Source: Pseudomonas fluorescens (GTDB taxonomy: Bacteria; Pseudomonadota; Gammaproteobacteria; Pseudomonadales; Pseudomonadaceae). Taken from it: a stretch of DNA of 64,000 nucleotides. The notes beneath the pieces are model-generated. The model had not been told where the DNA came from, made no database searches, and saw only the letters and a list, made by a program, of their open reading frames with translations. Location: NCBI RefSeq assembly GCF_902497745.1, contig NZ_CABVHJ010000002.1:62001-126000 (forward strand). Reading direction: 5' to 3'. Shown piece by piece: positions 19,927-27,619 of the stretch. Numbering within the stretch: position 1 is the stretch's first letter; the number at the start of each line of letters is the position of its first letter. Position numbers and translations under genes: made by a program.

Positions 19927-21839
19927 TCGTCGGCACGGCAGGGCACATCGACCACGGCAAGACCTCGCTGCTGCAAGCGCTGACCGGACAAACCGGCGAC
20001 CGCCGCCCGCAGGAACGCGAGCGCGGGATGACCATTGACCTTGGCTATCTCTATGCCGAACTCGAACCGGGCGCGGGGTTGACCGGGTTTATCGACGTGC
20101 CCGGTCACGAGAAATTCACCCACAACATGCTCGCTGGCGCGCAAGGCATCGATCTGGTGTTGCTAGTGGTCGCGGCGGATGACGGCGTGATGCCGCAAAC
20201 CCGTGAACATCTGGCGATTGTTGAATTGCTTGGCATCCCGCGCGCCGTGGTGGCGGTTACCAAATGCGATCGCGCCGAAGCGGGCAGGGTGGAAGAAGTG
20301 CAACGCCAGGTGCTGGATCTGCTCGCCCCGGGGCCGTTTGCCGAGGCGCCGGTTTTTACGGTATCGAGTGTGAGCGGGAAGGGGGTTGATGAATTGCGCG
20401 CGGCGCTGATGCAGGTGCAAAACGAGGTGCAGGCGCGCAGTTTTCAGGGCGGTTTTCGTTTGGCGATTGATCGGGCGTTCAGCGTCGCAGGTGCGGGGAT
20501 TGTGGTCACGGGCACAGCGTTGTCGGGGACGGTTGCGGTTGGCGACAAACTGGTTATGGCGCCTTCCGGGAAAACGGTGCGAGTGCGCGGCCTGCATGCA
20601 CAGAATCAACCCGCCGAACACGCCGTCGCCGGCCAGCGGGTGGCGTTGAACCTCACCGGCGAACGCCTCGAACTGGCGCAGATCCATCGCGGGCAGTGGC
20701 TGCTCAGCGAATGGCTGCATGCGCCGACACAACGGGTCGATATTGAATTTCAACTGCTGCCCGGCGAGCGCACCTTCGAACACTTCCATCCCGTGCACGT
20801 GCACCTCGGCACGCAGGATGTTATCGCTCGGGTGGCTCTGCTCGAAGGCCCACGCTTGAGTCCTGGCGAGCGGATGTTTGCGCAACTGCTGATCAATGCG
20901 CCGGTGCACGCGGTGAAGGGGGATCGACTGATCCTGCGCGACCAGAGCGCGCAACGCACCTTGGGTGGCGGCCAGGTCCTCGACCCGTTTGCCCCGGCGC
21001 GACAACGCCGCAGCCCCGAACGTCTGGCGCAACTGCGCGCCTTGAACTCTGGCGACAAACTCGAACACGTCTTGGCCGTGCTGCTCAACTACAGCGCCGG
21101 TGGCCTCGATCCGCTAAGGCTAGAACGTCAGTTCAATCGCCCGCGCTCAACCTGGGCGTTAGCGGAAAACGTGCGCCTGATCGATACCCGCCAAGGCCCG
21201 GTGCTGTTCAACGTGCAGCGCTGGGCGCAACTGAAGTTCACCCTGCTGGAACAACTCGCACAGTTCCATGAACTGGAACCCGACCAGATGGGCCCGGATC
21301 GCGATCGCTTGCGGCGCTTCAGTGGTCTGATGCTGGAGCGTCCGACGTTCGTGAGTTTGCTGGATGAATTGCTGGCGGCCGGATCGATTCAGGCAAGCGG
21401 CCCATGGCTGCACCTGCCAGATCATCAGGTACGCCTGAATGCCGAGGACGAAACCCTCTGGCAGGCATTACGACCGCTGTTCGAAAACGCCGGATTCGAC
21501 CCGCCGTGGGTACGCGACATCGCGAAAATGTTCGGTCAGGACGACGCCGTCGTACGCCTGCTGCTACGCAAGCTGGCGCGGCTCGGTCTGATGCATCAAG
21601 TGGTGCGCGACCTGTTTTTGAGTGACGTGCAACTGCGCCAAATGGCCGACGTGCTGCTCAAACTGGCCAAGGAAAATCCGCAGATCCAGGTGACAACCTT
21701 CCGCGATGCGCTAGGCTTGGGACGCAAACGCTGTATTCAGTATCTGGAATATTTTGATCGCGTCGGCCTGACCCGACGCCTCGGCGAATCCCGCCAGATC
21801 CGCCCCGACAACGCGCTGGCCCACGCCGACGCCCAATGA
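19923..21839 (+). CDS. selB: Selenocysteine-specific elongation factor
   Basis: A 638-residue GTPase that brings selenocysteyl-tRNA to SECIS-bearing mRNA. The N-terminus has the G1 motif [12 protein letters not shown] (Lys 13), DVPGHEKF and TKCD, followed by beta-barrel domains and a C-terminal set of winged helices (about 370-638) that bind the SECIS hairpin. The GTG at 19923 overlaps the selA stop by 4 nt and gives the usual [12 protein letters not shown] start; the open frame extends 12 codons further upstream without a binding site. The tRNA(Sec) gene follows 6 nt after the stop. Confidence 0.97.
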   Translation: MIVGTAGHIDHGKTSLLQALTGQTGDRRPQERERGMTIDLGYLYAELEPGAGLTGFIDVPGHEKFTHNMLAGAQGIDLVLLVVAADDGVMPQTREHLAIVELLGIPRAVVAVTKCDRAEAGRVEEVQRQVLDLLAPGPFAEAPVFTVSSVSGKGVDELRAALMQVQNEVQARSFQGGFRLAIDRAFSVAGAGIVVTGTALSGTVAVGDKLVMAPSGKTVRVRGLHAQNQPAEHAVAGQRVALNLTGERLELAQIHRGQWLLSEWLHAPTQRVDIEFQLLPGERTFEHFHPVHVHLGTQDVIARVALLEGPRLSPGERMFAQLLINAPVHAVKGDRLILRDQSAQRTLGGGQVLDPFAPARQRRSPERLAQLRALNSGDKLEHVLAVLLNYSAGGLDPLRLERQFNRPRSTWALAENVRLIDTRQGPVLFNVQRWAQLKFTLLEQLAQFHELEPDQMGPDRDRLRRFSGLMLERPTFVSLLDELLAAGSIQASGPWLHLPDHQVRLNAEDETLWQALRPLFENAGFDPPWVRDIAKMFGQDDAVVRLLLRKLARLGLMHQVVRDLFLSDVQLRQMADVLLKLAKENPQIQVTTFRDALGLGRKRCIQYLEYFDRVGLTRRLGESRQIRPDNALAHADAQ

Positions 21840-21845
21840 GTTCAA

Positions 21846-21941
21846 GGAAGGCAATCGCGCCCGGTGGCGCGGCCGGGCTTCAAACCCGGTTGGGGACGGC
21901 ATCCGTTCCCGGGCAGGTTCGACTCCGGCTGCCTTCCGCCA
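21846..21941 (+). tRNA. selC: tRNA-Sec (anticodon TCA)
   Basis: A 96-nt tRNA with the extended acceptor stem GGAAGGCA / TGCCTTCC, encoded GCCA end, long variable arm and T-arm GGTTCGACTCC. The anticodon TCA at 21880-21882 lies in loop TTCAAAC. Its overall sequence strongly resembles E. coli selC. It directly follows selB. Confidence 0.97.
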
Positions 21942-21968
21942 GTTCTTGTTCAGGACGACCGCGATCCA

Positions 21969-22058
21969 GTGTGGGAGCGAGCCTGCTCGCGAATGCGGTT
22001 TTTCAGTCAACATCTCACTGACTGACCTAGCGCCTTCGCGAGCAGGCTCGCTCCCACA
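21969..22058. repeat. REP inverted pair
   Basis: GTGTGGGAGCGAGCCTGCTC and its inverse lie downstream of selC, separated by a spacer containing a CAGTCA...TGACTG inner match. Confidence 0.88.
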
Positions 22059-22174
22059 AAATTGGCGGTAGAACCTTAGCCGCGTTAGCGACAGAAATCC
22101 CCTGTGGGAGCGGGCATGCCCGCGAAGACGTCAGCAGCCACAAAGCCTCATTCAGGGCTTGTCACAGAACCGTG

Positions 22175-22534
22175 CTACTGCGGCAATTCCAGATTATCCA
22201 TCACCCGATTCACCGCCAGCTCGCCGAGCATGATCAGCTGCGCAATTCCCAACAGCGTCCTGCGCTGCGATGCGGGGATGAGGTGGGCGAAGTCATGGGC
22301 GATGGTTCTGGCCGAAGCGAGTGTTTCGCTGGCATCGGCCAGCAGCTCCTCATTTTTGAAGTCCGCGGTGACGGCGTACATACGGCGGGTTTTACGGGGT
22401 GGTGGGGTGGAGCCGGGTGGGCAGAGGTAGTGATCGAGAGCGCGGTCGGCGGCTTCGTGGAGTTTTTTTGAATCGAGGGATTCGTAGGGGGAGGTGAGAT
22501 CGGTTTCGGGTGGGTTGGGTGTTGGTTTGATCAT
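22175..22534 (-). CDS. DUF6124-type small protein, copy 1
   Basis: A 119-residue soluble protein: a Pro-rich N-terminus (MIKPTPNPPE), a segment YESLDSKKLHEAADRALDHYL, then a helical C-terminus (LASARTIAHDFAHLIPASQRRTLLGIAQLIMLGELAVNRVMDNL). It has the length and pattern of the small DUF6124/DUF3077-like proteins common in Pseudomonas, whose function is unknown. The ATG at 22534 follows GGAGTCTCACC. The second copy at 23037-23396 differs at five residues only. Both sit behind the same structured leader, so expression is probably controlled post-transcriptionally. Confidence 0.8.
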   Translation of the reverse strand: MIKPTPNPPETDLTSPYESLDSKKLHEAADRALDHYLCPPGSTPPPRKTRRMYAVTADFKNEELLADASETLASARTIAHDFAHLIPASQRRTLLGIAQLIMLGELAVNRVMDNLELPQ

Positions 22535-22850
22535 GGTGAGACTCCGTGGTTGATTTAGCCGCCACGGCTCATCGCTAAACAAGTAAAGGTGGCGGCTGTA
22601 CGCAGGTTAGCGATCCGGGTCACAGAAACCCCGGGTAGACCCGAAGGTCTCCCACGCACAGCCACCATGACGCCAAGTGCAGATAGACAAAGCTGCAATT
22701 GAGACAGGGGATTGAGCGTCTGTAAGGTATCGGATCGCTAAACCCGATCGCTGATTCGTCAGCGACCGACCCACAATAGAACCCGACCCCAAAGCGCACA
22801 AGCCGGCGGATTCTGGCGTAGCTGTAGGCAATGGCGCAAGAATTTGTAGC
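22535..22850 (-). ncRNA. Structured leader RNA, copy 1, with alternative pairings
   Basis: On the minus strand this stretch precedes DUF6124 copy 1. Segment 22607-22617 pairs with 22731-22741 (11 bp) or with 22571-22578 (8 bp), and segment 22589-22599 pairs with 22658-22663 or with 22557-22565 (9 bp). Fixed hairpins lie at 22615-22634, 22637-22650 (TTCG tetraloop in RNA sense) and 22749-22764. Copy 2 keeps the pairings with changed bases. A 74-codon TTG ORF (22607-22831) is also open. RNA function is inferred; no RNA family was matched. Confidence 0.6.
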
Positions 22851-22918
22851 CTGAAAGGCGTGTCTGAAGGTGTCTTTTAAACGCCTGAGTTTAAAAGCCG
22901 ATTTGCGCTGACCTCACT

Positions 22919-22990
22919 GGCCCTTTCGTGAGAAAGCTCACTCCCACACTTGGAATGCGTTTCCCTGTGGGAGTGGGCTTGCCCGCGAAG
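22919..22990. repeat. Degenerate REP inverted pair
   Basis: GGCCCTTTCGTGAGAAAGCTCACTCCCAC is followed after a short spacer by an inverted CTGTGGGAGTGGGCTTGCCC copy, between the two DUF6124 units. Confidence 0.75.
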
Positions 22991-23036
22991 ACGTCAGCCG
23001 CTGCACCGACTCATTCAAGGCTTGTCACAGCCCGTG

Positions 23037-23396
23037 CTACTGGGGCAACTCCAGATTATCCATCACCCGATTCACCGCGAGTTCGCCAAGCATGATCAGC
23101 TGCGCGATGCCCAGCAGCGTCCTGCGCTGCGACGCGGGTATGAGGTGAGCGAAGTCATGGGCGATGGTTCTGGCTGAGGCGAGTGTTTCGCTGGCATCGG
23201 CCAGCAGTTCCTCGTTTTTGAAGTCGGCGGTAACGGCGTACATCCGGCGGGTTTTGCGTGGCGGAGGGGTGGAGCCGGGTGGGCAAAGGTAGTGATCGAG
23301 GGCGCGCTCGGCGGCGTCGTTGAGCTTTTTTGAATCGAGGGATTCGTAGGGGGAAGCGAGGTCGATTTCGGGCGGGTTGGGTGTTGGTTTGATCAT
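23037..23396 (-). CDS. DUF6124-type small protein, copy 2
   Basis: A 119-residue paralogue of the protein encoded at 22175-22534. Differences lie only in the first 30 residues (T/I, T/A, H/N, E/D, D/E); residues 31 to 119 are identical, which suggests a recent duplication or gene conversion. ATG 23396 has a GGAG (AAGGAGC) a short distance upstream. Longer open frames into the leader exist but cross its stem-loops. Function is unknown; the paired leader and copy number suggest dosage or regulation matters. Confidence 0.8.
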   Translation of the reverse strand: MIKPTPNPPEIDLASPYESLDSKKLNDAAERALDHYLCPPGSTPPPRKTRRMYAVTADFKNEELLADASETLASARTIAHDFAHLIPASQRRTLLGIAQLIMLGELAVNRVMDNLELPQ

Positions 23397-23712
23397 GGGT
23401 AAAGCTCCTTGATTGCTGGAGCTGACACATTTCGCTGCGAAACGAAGAGAGGTGGCAGCTGTACGCAGGTTCGCAGACCGGGAATCAAGGTACCCGGCAT
23501 ACCCGAAGGTATCCCGCGCACAGCTGCCATGAAGCACCGTTGCATAAATCTTGATAGCAACGATTGGGAGCGCTGTGCGCCTTGATTGGTCCGGGCTGCG
23601 AAACCCGATCGCTGATTCGTCAGCGACCGACCCACAATAGAGCCCACCCCCATGGCGCACAAGCCGGCGGATTCTGGCGTAGCTGTAGGCAATGGCGCAA
23701 GAATTTGTAGCC
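23397..23712 (-). ncRNA. Structured leader RNA, copy 2
   Basis: This is the homologue of the leader at 22535-22850. Segment 23470-23476 can pair with 23596-23602 or with 23435-23441. Segment 23454-23462 pairs with 23520-23528 (9 bp), and 23452-23460 with 23420-23428 (8 of 9). Hairpins lie at 23478-23497, 23499-23512 and 23610-23625. Several stems have both sides changed relative to copy 1, for example AGACC/GGTCT against ATACC/GGTAT, which supports RNA pairing. Confidence 0.6.
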
Positions 23713-23779
23713 TTGAAGGCGTGTCCAGAGGTGTCTTTTAAACACCTGAGTTTAAAAGGTGATTTGCGCTGATTTCACT

Positions 23780-23854
23780 GGCCCCTTCGCGAGCAAGCTC
23801 GCTCCCAGGGAAACGCATTCCAGATGTGGGAGCGAGCTTGCTCGCGAAAGGGCC
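23780..23854. repeat. REP inverted pair
   Basis: GGCCCCTTCGCGAGCAAGCT and its inverse flank a 17-bp spacer. The gap on to 24013 has only a broken REP arm near 23928-23976 split by a GGTCTGTCCCTG phrase. Confidence 0.85.
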
Positions 23855-24013
23855 ATCCCGGTCAGCAGAAAACGTCGATCAAGCCCCACTGTTTAAATCA
23901 CTGGTTAAATAAATCTTTACCCTTTTCTCTGGGAGCAAACGGGGTCTGTCCCTGATAAAGGGCTCGCTCCCACAGGGGGTTGCGTTGTTCCAGTTGAATC
24001 CGCGTTCATCCCG

Positions 24014-24535
24014 TCACGGCTGATACGGAATCACCTTGTCTTTGTCCATTTCCACTAGCAACTGATCAAGCATCTGCCGCTTGTTTTCAAACGCTGGAAT
24101 CGGCACGTACCAGGTGATGACACTCCAGCCTTCGCGCGAGTAGTTGTAGGTCTTGAGCAGTTCGCCGTCCTTGAAGACGGAGCCGCGCAGGTTGTCCTTG
24201 TAGTGGTAAGGCATAGGGAAGGTGAACAGGGTGAAGACGTTCATCAATGCCAACCAATTGACCTTGCCGTCGTTGGGTTCGGTGATCAACAGGCTGTAGC
24301 CGTTGCGGCTGTAGCCACCATCGAGCATGGAAAAGGCGCCGGTGTTTTTCAGGGCGCTGATGGTTTCGCGTTGATGCTGTTCGTCGATTCGGCTGTAGGC
24401 CGGGCCGAGTCCGAGTGTGACCGGTACGTAGGCGGTGCTGGCCTTATAGTCGAGCGGTTGCAGGGTGTTGGCGCAGCCACCCAGCGTCAGCAGGGCGAAG
24501 AGCAAGGCGGCAGACTTGATGACGTTGAGGTTCAT
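24014..24535 (-). CDS. Putative lipoprotein, third gene of operon
   Basis: A 173-residue protein with a signal peptide and lipobox LTLGGC (Cys 21), so probably anchored to a membrane. The mature region has a conserved-looking pattern shared with its upstream neighbour: TLGLGPAYSRI, a segment NVFTLFTFPMPYHYKDNL, then FKDGELLKTYNYS. The resemblance to LTLFTLPLSKEYNTEAQFSVYQGDKRLKQYSY in the next gene suggests the two are paralogues. Its ATG overlaps the stop of that gene. No known domain is recognised; function is unknown. Confidence 0.75.
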   Translation of the reverse strand: MNLNVIKSAALLFALLTLGGCANTLQPLDYKASTAYVPVTLGLGPAYSRIDEQHQRETISALKNTGAFSMLDGGYSRNGYSLLITEPNDGKVNWLALMNVFTLFTFPMPYHYKDNLRGSVFKDGELLKTYNYSREGWSVITWYVPIPAFENKRQMLDQLLVEMDKDKVIPYQP

Positions 24536-25053
24536 TGCGCAGCCCCGTCGGCAGGGATCAGACGATCATGCTGGACGTCCTGGGCAAACGCGCGGGCGAT
24601 GCGACTCAGGTTCTGGCCTTCCAGTTCGCCACCCTGATCCAGCAGCCACGTGTATTTCTGCGTGGTGTTGCGATAGCTGTATTGCTTCAGACGCTTGTCG
24701 CCCTGATACACGGAGAACTGCGCCTCAGTGTTGTATTCCTTGGACAACGGCAGTGTGAACAGGGTTAGGCAGCTGAGCATCACCAGCGGAAACGGCGGAA
24801 ACTCACGCTGCATGTTCAGTTTGATCTGCACGCTGTACTCGTCACCTTTGGCGGTGCCGGTCTGGATTTCGCGGAACACGCCGGTCTGGCGCAGATAGTT
24901 GCGCAGGGTCGACGAGTTCATCGGGTCATCAACCATGACGTGGATCGGTGCCAGATAATCCTGACCGTCGGCGAGGGTGCGCTCAGGCAAGGTGTTGGTG
25001 GCTGTGCAGCCGGTTAACAGCGCGGCGGTACTGAGGGCGATGATTTTTTTCAT
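24532..25053 (-). CDS. Putative lipoprotein, second gene of operon
   Basis: A 173-residue protein with lipobox LLTGC (Cys 16). The mature part has a possible strand-rich fold and a hydrophobic stretch FPLVMLSCLTLFTLPLSKEYN that aligns by eye with the downstream gene. It overlaps both neighbours by 4 nt (ATGA type junctions), so the three lipoproteins are translated as a coupled set. Such sets often build one envelope complex, but no family is recognised and the role is unknown. Confidence 0.75.
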   Translation of the reverse strand: MKKIIALSTAALLTGCTATNTLPERTLADGQDYLAPIHVMVDDPMNSSTLRNYLRQTGVFREIQTGTAKGDEYSVQIKLNMQREFPPFPLVMLSCLTLFTLPLSKEYNTEAQFSVYQGDKRLKQYSYRNTTQKYTWLLDQGGELEGQNLSRIARAFAQDVQHDRLIPADGAAQ

Positions 25054-25703
25054 GGTTTGACGTCCACGGCCACACTCGGAGTGGGGCCGGTAAAGATGTA
25101 GGGTTCGGCGCGTTTCAGATCGAGTTTCAGCGGTTGCAGCGTTGGCAACCCTGGGGTCATGCGCTGAGCGATCACTGCGTCACGGGCGTTCTGATCGCTC
25201 CAGCGGAACGCGCAGAACCCGGCGGTCAGGCAAAACGAGCGAAATTCGCCGATGTAGTAAGCCTTGCCGCGCTCAAGGCGCATCGGCAGGTTGAATTTTT
25301 CTCGCGCCTCGGCCGAGGTGAAAACCGTGCCGAGCCCAGGCTGGTAGCGGGCGGAAAAGAACTGGAAGTCATAGAACTCGTAGTCGCCCGGTTTCAGGGG
25401 CAGCACGAATACGCTCGCTGCGCCGACACCATCCTGAATGTCCTGAGGCGTCGAGTAGGCACCGGCCAGTTTCCAGATACCGGCGGCGCCGTATTCGGAA
25501 CCGCGTTTGCGGAAGAAAATGCGCTGGTTGTCAGCGGCAGGGAATTTGACTGACTGCGGCCCGATCGAGCCGACGAGGTAGCTGACCGGCTCGTTGGCTT
25601 TAGGTTGCAGAGGTTCGCTGACCCATGAAGCGCTTTCGGTAATGCAGCCGCTGAGCGTCGCGGCCAGCACAAGCGCGGCGCCGAGTTTGAATAACTGGAA
25701 CAT
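25050..25703 (-). CDS. Putative lipoprotein, first gene of operon
   Basis: A protein of about 217 residues with a lipobox LSGC near residue 20. The mature region (GSIGPQSVKFPAADNQRIFFRKRGSEYGAAGIWK ... FVLPLKPGDYEFYDFQFF) reads like a strand-rich domain related to the small carboxypeptidase-regulatory-like fold of DUF2846-type lipoproteins; this is a weak match. ATG 25703 has AGGG eight bases upstream and is preferred over ATG 25709. Two further lipoprotein genes overlap downstream. Confidence 0.72.
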   Translation of the reverse strand: MFQLFKLGAALVLAATLSGCITESASWVSEPLQPKANEPVSYLVGSIGPQSVKFPAADNQRIFFRKRGSEYGAAGIWKLAGAYSTPQDIQDGVGAASVFVLPLKPGDYEFYDFQFFSARYQPGLGTVFTSAEAREKFNLPMRLERGKAYYIGEFRSFCLTAGFCAFRWSDQNARDAVIAQRMTPGLPTLQPLKLDLKRAEPYIFTGPTPSVAVDVKP

Positions 25704-25868
25704 GTACATCCCTGAATCTGCGTGTGTTGATTAGCGGCAAACAGGAAGGTCAATTGATGCCTTCCTGGCTTGGCGTTTTTGGCGGGTGCGCAGAATAAGG
25801 GAGGTGATGGCATTTGGCTAGCCGTGAAAGGTGTGTTGCGTACACGGATGTTTGGCTGAAACTCAAAC

Positions 25869-25960
25869 CTGTGGGAGTGAGCCTGCTCGCGATAACGGTG
25901 CATCAGTGAGCATGAATGTTGCTGAAAAGACGCCATCGCGAGCAGGCTCGCTCCTACAGG
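25869..25960. repeat. REP inverted pair
   Basis: CTGTGGGAGTGAGCCTGCTC and its inverted partner lie between the lipoprotein operon and the OprD-family porin gene. Confidence 0.88.
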
Positions 25961-25991
25961 GGATAGCGTTTCAAATCGGATAGGCGGTGGG

Positions 25992-27287
25992 TTAGAAACC
26001 CAGCGGGTACTGGATCACCACGTAGATCCGGTCGATGTCATCGCCAGCTTGCGCTTCATTGGCCCGGTGCGATACATGCGAGAGCTGCACCGACAGATCC
26101 TTCGCCGCGCCCGACTGGACGATGTATTTCAAATCGATATCGCGTTCCCAGTGCTTGCCGCCGTCACCTTGCTGCGGCTGATAACTGTCGCTGTCAGGAT
26201 CAAACGGGTTGTAGGCGCCGCCCTTTGGTGCGTGGGTGCCGTCGATGTGGCTGCCGCTGACGTAGCGGGTCATGAAGGTCAGGCCGGGAATGCCCAAGGC
26301 GCCGAGGTCGAGGTCGTAGCGCGCTTGCCAGGAACGTTCGTTGGCGCCGTTGAAATCGGCGTATTTGATCGAGTTGGCGAGGTAGATCGAGTCGCCGCCG
26401 ACGAAATCGAATGGCGTGTCGCCCTTGATCCGTTGCCAGCCGAGCATCACCGCGTGGGGGCCGAAGGCGTATTTGCCGGACAGGCTGAACGCGGTGTTAT
26501 CGATGGAACCGGCCAGCGCTCGGCCGGTGTCGCGGGTGTGGTAGAGGTTGGCGTCGAGCAGTACGCCGGATTGCTTGAAGTGCAGATTGCCGTAGTACTG
26601 ATGCCAGGTGTCTGTGAGTTCCGAGGCGTACAACGCGCCGCCGACCGGGCTGTCGGTGAACAGGTCGGCGCCGAGAAAACTGATCCCGCCAGCCTCGGTA
26701 TTGGCGCCATAACCATAGAAGTCGCCTCTGCCGGATGAGCTGTCCTGATTCTTGAACGCGGTGAAATGCCCGGCGACCAGATTGACGTGATCGAACTCGG
26801 CGCTGTTGAGCAGAAAACCGCTGGCGTACTCCGGTTGCAGGCGTTTGTCGGAGGTGTCGAACACCGGGGTTTCCACGGTCATTTCACCGAAGGCGAGGGT
26901 GGTGCGCGAGGCTTTCAATTTGAGCGCACCGCCGGCACTGGAGTAATCGTTTTCGCTGCGGCCATCGCTGTCGACCGGCAGCAGGCCCGTCCCGGAATGG
27001 CCCTTGCCGCCGTCCAGTTTCAGTCCGGCGAAAGCGTGGGCATCAATGCCGAAGCCGACCGTTCCGGATGTGAAACCGGATGAGAAGGTGCCGATAAAGC
27101 CCTGAGCCCATTCCTGTTTGTAGTTTTTGCCGGACGCTGAGGGCGAGCGGTAATCGTTGCTCAGGTAGAAGTTGCGGCTGAGCACTTCACTTTTGGCGTC
27201 GTCGAAAAAACCGCTGGCGTGGGCGGTAGTGGTCAGACCGCAGAGCAGCGCGAGCAGGGTGAGGCGCGAGGGGTTGCGGTCGATCAT
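25992..27287 (-). CDS. OprD family outer membrane porin
   Basis: A 431-residue outer membrane protein. A signal peptide ends near AHASGFFDDAKSEV, then come typical OprD features: LSRNFYLSNDYRS, KNYKQEWAQGFI, DAHAFAGLKLDGG, a series of beta-strands, RYVSGSHIDG, and the closing WERDIDLKYIVQSG with a C-terminal phenylalanine. Family members form 18-stranded barrels that admit small amino acids, sugars or carboxylates; the substrate cannot be told here. The amidase gene lies upstream beyond two REP pairs, so co-transcription is doubtful. Confidence 0.92.
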   Translation of the reverse strand: MIDRNPSRLTLLALLCGLTTTAHASGFFDDAKSEVLSRNFYLSNDYRSPSASGKNYKQEWAQGFIGTFSSGFTSGTVGFGIDAHAFAGLKLDGGKGHSGTGLLPVDSDGRSENDYSSAGGALKLKASRTTLAFGEMTVETPVFDTSDKRLQPEYASGFLLNSAEFDHVNLVAGHFTAFKNQDSSSGRGDFYGYGANTEAGGISFLGADLFTDSPVGGALYASELTDTWHQYYGNLHFKQSGVLLDANLYHTRDTGRALAGSIDNTAFSLSGKYAFGPHAVMLGWQRIKGDTPFDFVGGDSIYLANSIKYADFNGANERSWQARYDLDLGALGIPGLTFMTRYVSGSHIDGTHAPKGGAYNPFDPDSDSYQPQQGDGGKHWERDIDLKYIVQSGAAKDLSVQLSHVSHRANEAQAGDDIDRIYVVIQYPLGF

Positions 27288-27385
27288 GGTCGGTGGCCAG
27301 CGGCAATTAAGATGCCCGGGATGATCGAGGAACTGCAGGACAGGGGATTGAGTGGATGTGCTGAATTTACGGGCTTACACAAAAC

Positions 27386-27477
27386 CTGTGGGAGCGAGCC
27401 TGCTCGCGAAGGCGGTGTATCAGTCAAATTTATCGAGCCTGACACATCGCCATCGCGAGCAGGCTCGCTCCCACAGG
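27386..27477. repeat. REP inverted pair
   Basis: CTGTGGGAGCGAGCCTGCTC and its inverse, with spacer, in the gap between the porin and amidase genes. Confidence 0.9.
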
Positions 27478-27517
27478 GATTTGGGTTGAATGAGGATTTT
27501 GTGGCGGGAGCTGAAAC

Positions 27518-27608
27518 CTGTGGGAGCTGGCTTGCCAGCGATGGCGGCGTGTCAGTCAAGTTTATTCAGGCTGACACACCGCTATCGCGAGCAGGCTCAC
27601 TCCTACAG
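27518..27608. repeat. REP inverted pair, one arm variant
   Basis: The left arm reads CTGTGGGAGCTGGCTTGCCAGC, a different REP subtype, paired with a standard right arm CGCGAGCAGGCTCACTCC. It lies 40 bp from the previous pair. Confidence 0.82.
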
Positions 27609-27619
27609 TTTTAAGCGTG

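Larger units (their letters stand above)
22098..23800. repeat. Tandem duplication, two ~863-bp units
   Basis: Each unit contains, in the same order, a single REP (CCTGTGGGAG...), a conserved CTTGTCACAG segment, a DUF6124-type gene on the minus strand, and a 300-nt leader. Matching points are 862-864 bp apart (for example 22175 and 23037). The coding parts differ at only five residues, while the leader variable parts differ more, in a paired way. Confidence 0.85.
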
